64,000 nt of DNA, taken from NCBI GenBank assembly GCA_015200345.1, contig CP054187.1, positions 1,720,470 through 1,784,469 on the forward strand, read 5' to 3'. The position numbers and the translations under genes were made by a program. Shown here piece after piece: positions 62,916-64,000 of the stretch. Under the pieces are notes generated by a model. The model saw only the letters and a program-made list of their open reading frames with translations, searched no databases and was not told where the DNA came from. Within the stretch, counting starts at the first letter, position 1. Each line of letters opens with the position of its first letter. Origin of the DNA: Planctomycetia bacterium. Its GTDB lineage: Bacteria > Planctomycetota > Phycisphaerae > UBA1845 > UTPLA1.

Positions 62916-63115
62916 CGCGGGAATGCCGAGTTTAGAATGAGGAATGTAGAAAGGTTGGCACGGTCTACCCAGCCCCGAGCGCGAGCGAGCGGGCACCGCG
63001 GACGCAGAACAGAATGATCAACCGCGAAGCCTTCCAATCCAAGTCTTGAGTTTCGAGTTTGCATTCTCGAATTGAGCCGGCCTTCAGAGTGAGTTAGAAT
63101 GGGCGTGCCGCATCC

Positions 63116-63188
63116 GGGCGATTAGCTCAATTGGCAGAGCACCTCGTTTACACCGAGGGGGTCGGGGGTTCAAGTCCCTCATCGCCCA
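63116..63188 (+). tRNA. tRNA-Val (anticodon UAC)
   Basis: The 73-base sequence folds as a standard cloverleaf. The acceptor stem gggcgat pairs with atcgccc (63181-63187) with discriminator A at 63188. The D-arm is gctcaattggcagagc, the anticodon arm cctcg-tttacac-cgagg gives UAC, and the T-arm gggggttcaagtccctc has the conserved TTCAA. The CCA end is not encoded. It lies 58 bases upstream of tatC. Confidence 0.95.
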
Positions 63189-63246
63189 GTCATTGGTCGC
63201 CTCTCTCCCCGTGGACCCGCGCGAACATCGGCCGTAATCTGTCCGC

Positions 63247-64000
63247 GTGAGCGACGCCGCCCATACGCAACCCCCCGACCCCGATGCCGTCCGAATGTCG
63301 TTCGGCGAGCACCTGGAGGAACTGCGCAAACGACTGATCTGGGCCATCTTCGGCCTCGTCGCGGCGACGGTGCTTTGTTTTCACTTCGGCGACAAGCTCA
63401 TCACGATCCTGACGACGCCGTACATGGTCGCGATGAATGAGATCGGGCAGGAGGCGCGGCTGGTCCAGCTCAACCCGCTCGAATCATTCATGGAGTATTT
63501 CAAGATCTCGCTTGAGTTCGGGCTGGTTCTGGCGGCGCCGTGGATTCTGTATCAACTCTGGCTGTTCATCGCGGCGGGTCTGTATCCGAACGAGCGGAAG
63601 ATCGTCACGTACTTCGCACCGGCGTCGATCGGGTTGTTTCTGCTCGGCGCGTCGTTTCTCGTGCTGGTTGTGCTGTCCGGGTTGATCAAGTTCCTGATCT
63701 CCATCGCCGGTTGGTTCCCGCTGCCCGATCCCAACGCGGGGCTGTATGCCTGGATGCGCGGTGACGGCGAGATCGTGGCGACGCAGCCCGCCGACGTGCG
63801 CATGAACATCCCAGTCGCCACGGTGGAACCCCCCGCTCCCGTCGAAGGCCAGATCTGGCTGGACCCGCGCACGCGGCGGCTGAACGTCTATTACAACGGC
63901 GAGACGTACTACCTGCCGATGCAGAAAGCCAGCGCGAAGCAGATCGTGCAACCGTTCTTCAGCGTGGCGGAGTATCTCGGTTTTGTCACCAATCTGGCAC
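63247..64000 (+). CDS. tatC: Twin-arginine translocase subunit TatC (3' end off the window), with large periplasmic insertion
   Basis: A GTG at 63247 opens a frame that continues to the right edge (251 codons visible). MSFGEHLEELRKRLIWAIFG (about 17-36) is the conserved TatC N-terminus, with Glu and Arg residues that bind the twin-arginine signal. NPLESFMEYFKISLEFGLVL and LYQLWLFIAAGLYPNERK match the next helices. After TM3 (LFLLGASFLVLVVLSGLIKF) comes an insertion of about 85 residues with DPNAGLYAWMRGDGEIVATQ and YYNGETYYLP, then the expected VAEYLGFVTNL loop resumes. The Tat pathway would export folded proteins such as the DUF362 protein here. The start has no clear ribosome binding site. 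Confidence 0.9.
   Translation, partial: MSDAAHTQPPDPDAVRMSFGEHLEELRKRLIWAIFGLVAATVLCFHFGDKLITILTTPYMVAMNEIGQEARLVQLNPLESFMEYFKISLEFGLVLAAPWILYQLWLFIAAGLYPNERKIVTYFAPASIGLFLLGASFLVLVVLSGLIKFLISIAGWFPLPDPNAGLYAWMRGDGEIVATQPADVRMNIPVATVEPPAPVEGQIWLDPRTRRLNVYYNGETYYLPMQKASAKQIVQPFFSVAEYLGFVTNLA

Overview
The window is a GC-rich, gene-dense bacterial chromosome segment. The most likely source is a member of the Planctomycetota, possibly close to Phycisphaerae. Pointers are a membrane protein with a CGYLLRGL..CPECG zinc ribbon, a [12 protein letters not shown] prepilin-like protein with a long globular tail, a PEP-CTERM protein, a thrombospondin-type-3-repeat secreted protein, a UDPGP-family nucleotidyltransferase, a DUF2203 protein, a Rho with a long basic N-terminal extension, and a TatC with a large periplasmic insertion. 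The assignment rests on gene content only; no rRNA is present.

Layout. 0-4.7 kb: end of a probable cbb3 cytochrome oxidase cluster (two small membrane proteins, the CcoI copper ATPase, a SafE/UreH-like membrane protein, a DUF4405 protein, an M50 protease). 4.7-6.7 kb: an AbiE-type toxin-antitoxin pair behind a perfect 41-bp palindrome in an AT-rich island. 6.9-13.1 kb: housekeeping genes (trpS, HAD phosphatase, metallo-beta-lactamase hydrolase, PPi-type phosphofructokinase, VOC protein, THUMP-type RNA methyltransferase, zinc-ribbon membrane protein). 13.1-17.2 kb: repeats, an RHH/zinc-ribbon protein, a GNAT remnant and two secreted proteins. 17.5-19.9 kb: rho and coaE.

20.2-35.4 kb is the most coherent block: a purine/heterocycle catabolic island. 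It encodes two fold-type-II PLP enzymes, an SsnA amidohydrolase, a MocA-like nucleotidyltransferase, a short YgfK-like oxidoreductase, a two-domain XdhD-type (selenium-dependent xanthine dehydrogenase family) molybdenum hydroxylase, an XdhC chaperone, and a second molybdenum hydroxylase in three subunits (FAD, 2Fe-2S and Mo). The probable logic is hydroxylation of a purine by the molybdenum enzymes, YgfK/SsnA-dependent ring processing, and PLP enzymes acting on amino-acid-like products; MocA and XdhC would mature the cofactor. This block is riddled with short palindromic repeats that sit in frame inside five of its genes.

35.6-48.9 kb: a small lipoprotein, uvrA, an MFS transporter, an alpha/beta hydrolase with a family 2 glycosyltransferase, a 2-hydroxyacid dehydrogenase, an iron alcohol dehydrogenase with an aldehyde dehydrogenase, and two small conserved proteins. 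49.1-57.9 kb: dprA, a prepilin-like protein, a Tat-exported DUF362 protein, a UDP-sugar pyrophosphorylase, an aspartate-type aminotransferase, an atypical receiver protein, and a sigma-70-family factor preceded by a 250-bp AT-rich leader. 58-64 kb: an S9 peptidase lipoprotein, trpBA with a divergent ACT-domain protein, tRNA-Val(UAC), and tatC running off the right edge.

The most unusual signals are the in-frame palindromic repeat families of the purine island, the AbiE palindrome, the AT-rich sigma-factor leader with its neighbouring degenerate receiver, and the TatC insertion. No complete novel defence or mobile system was recognised.
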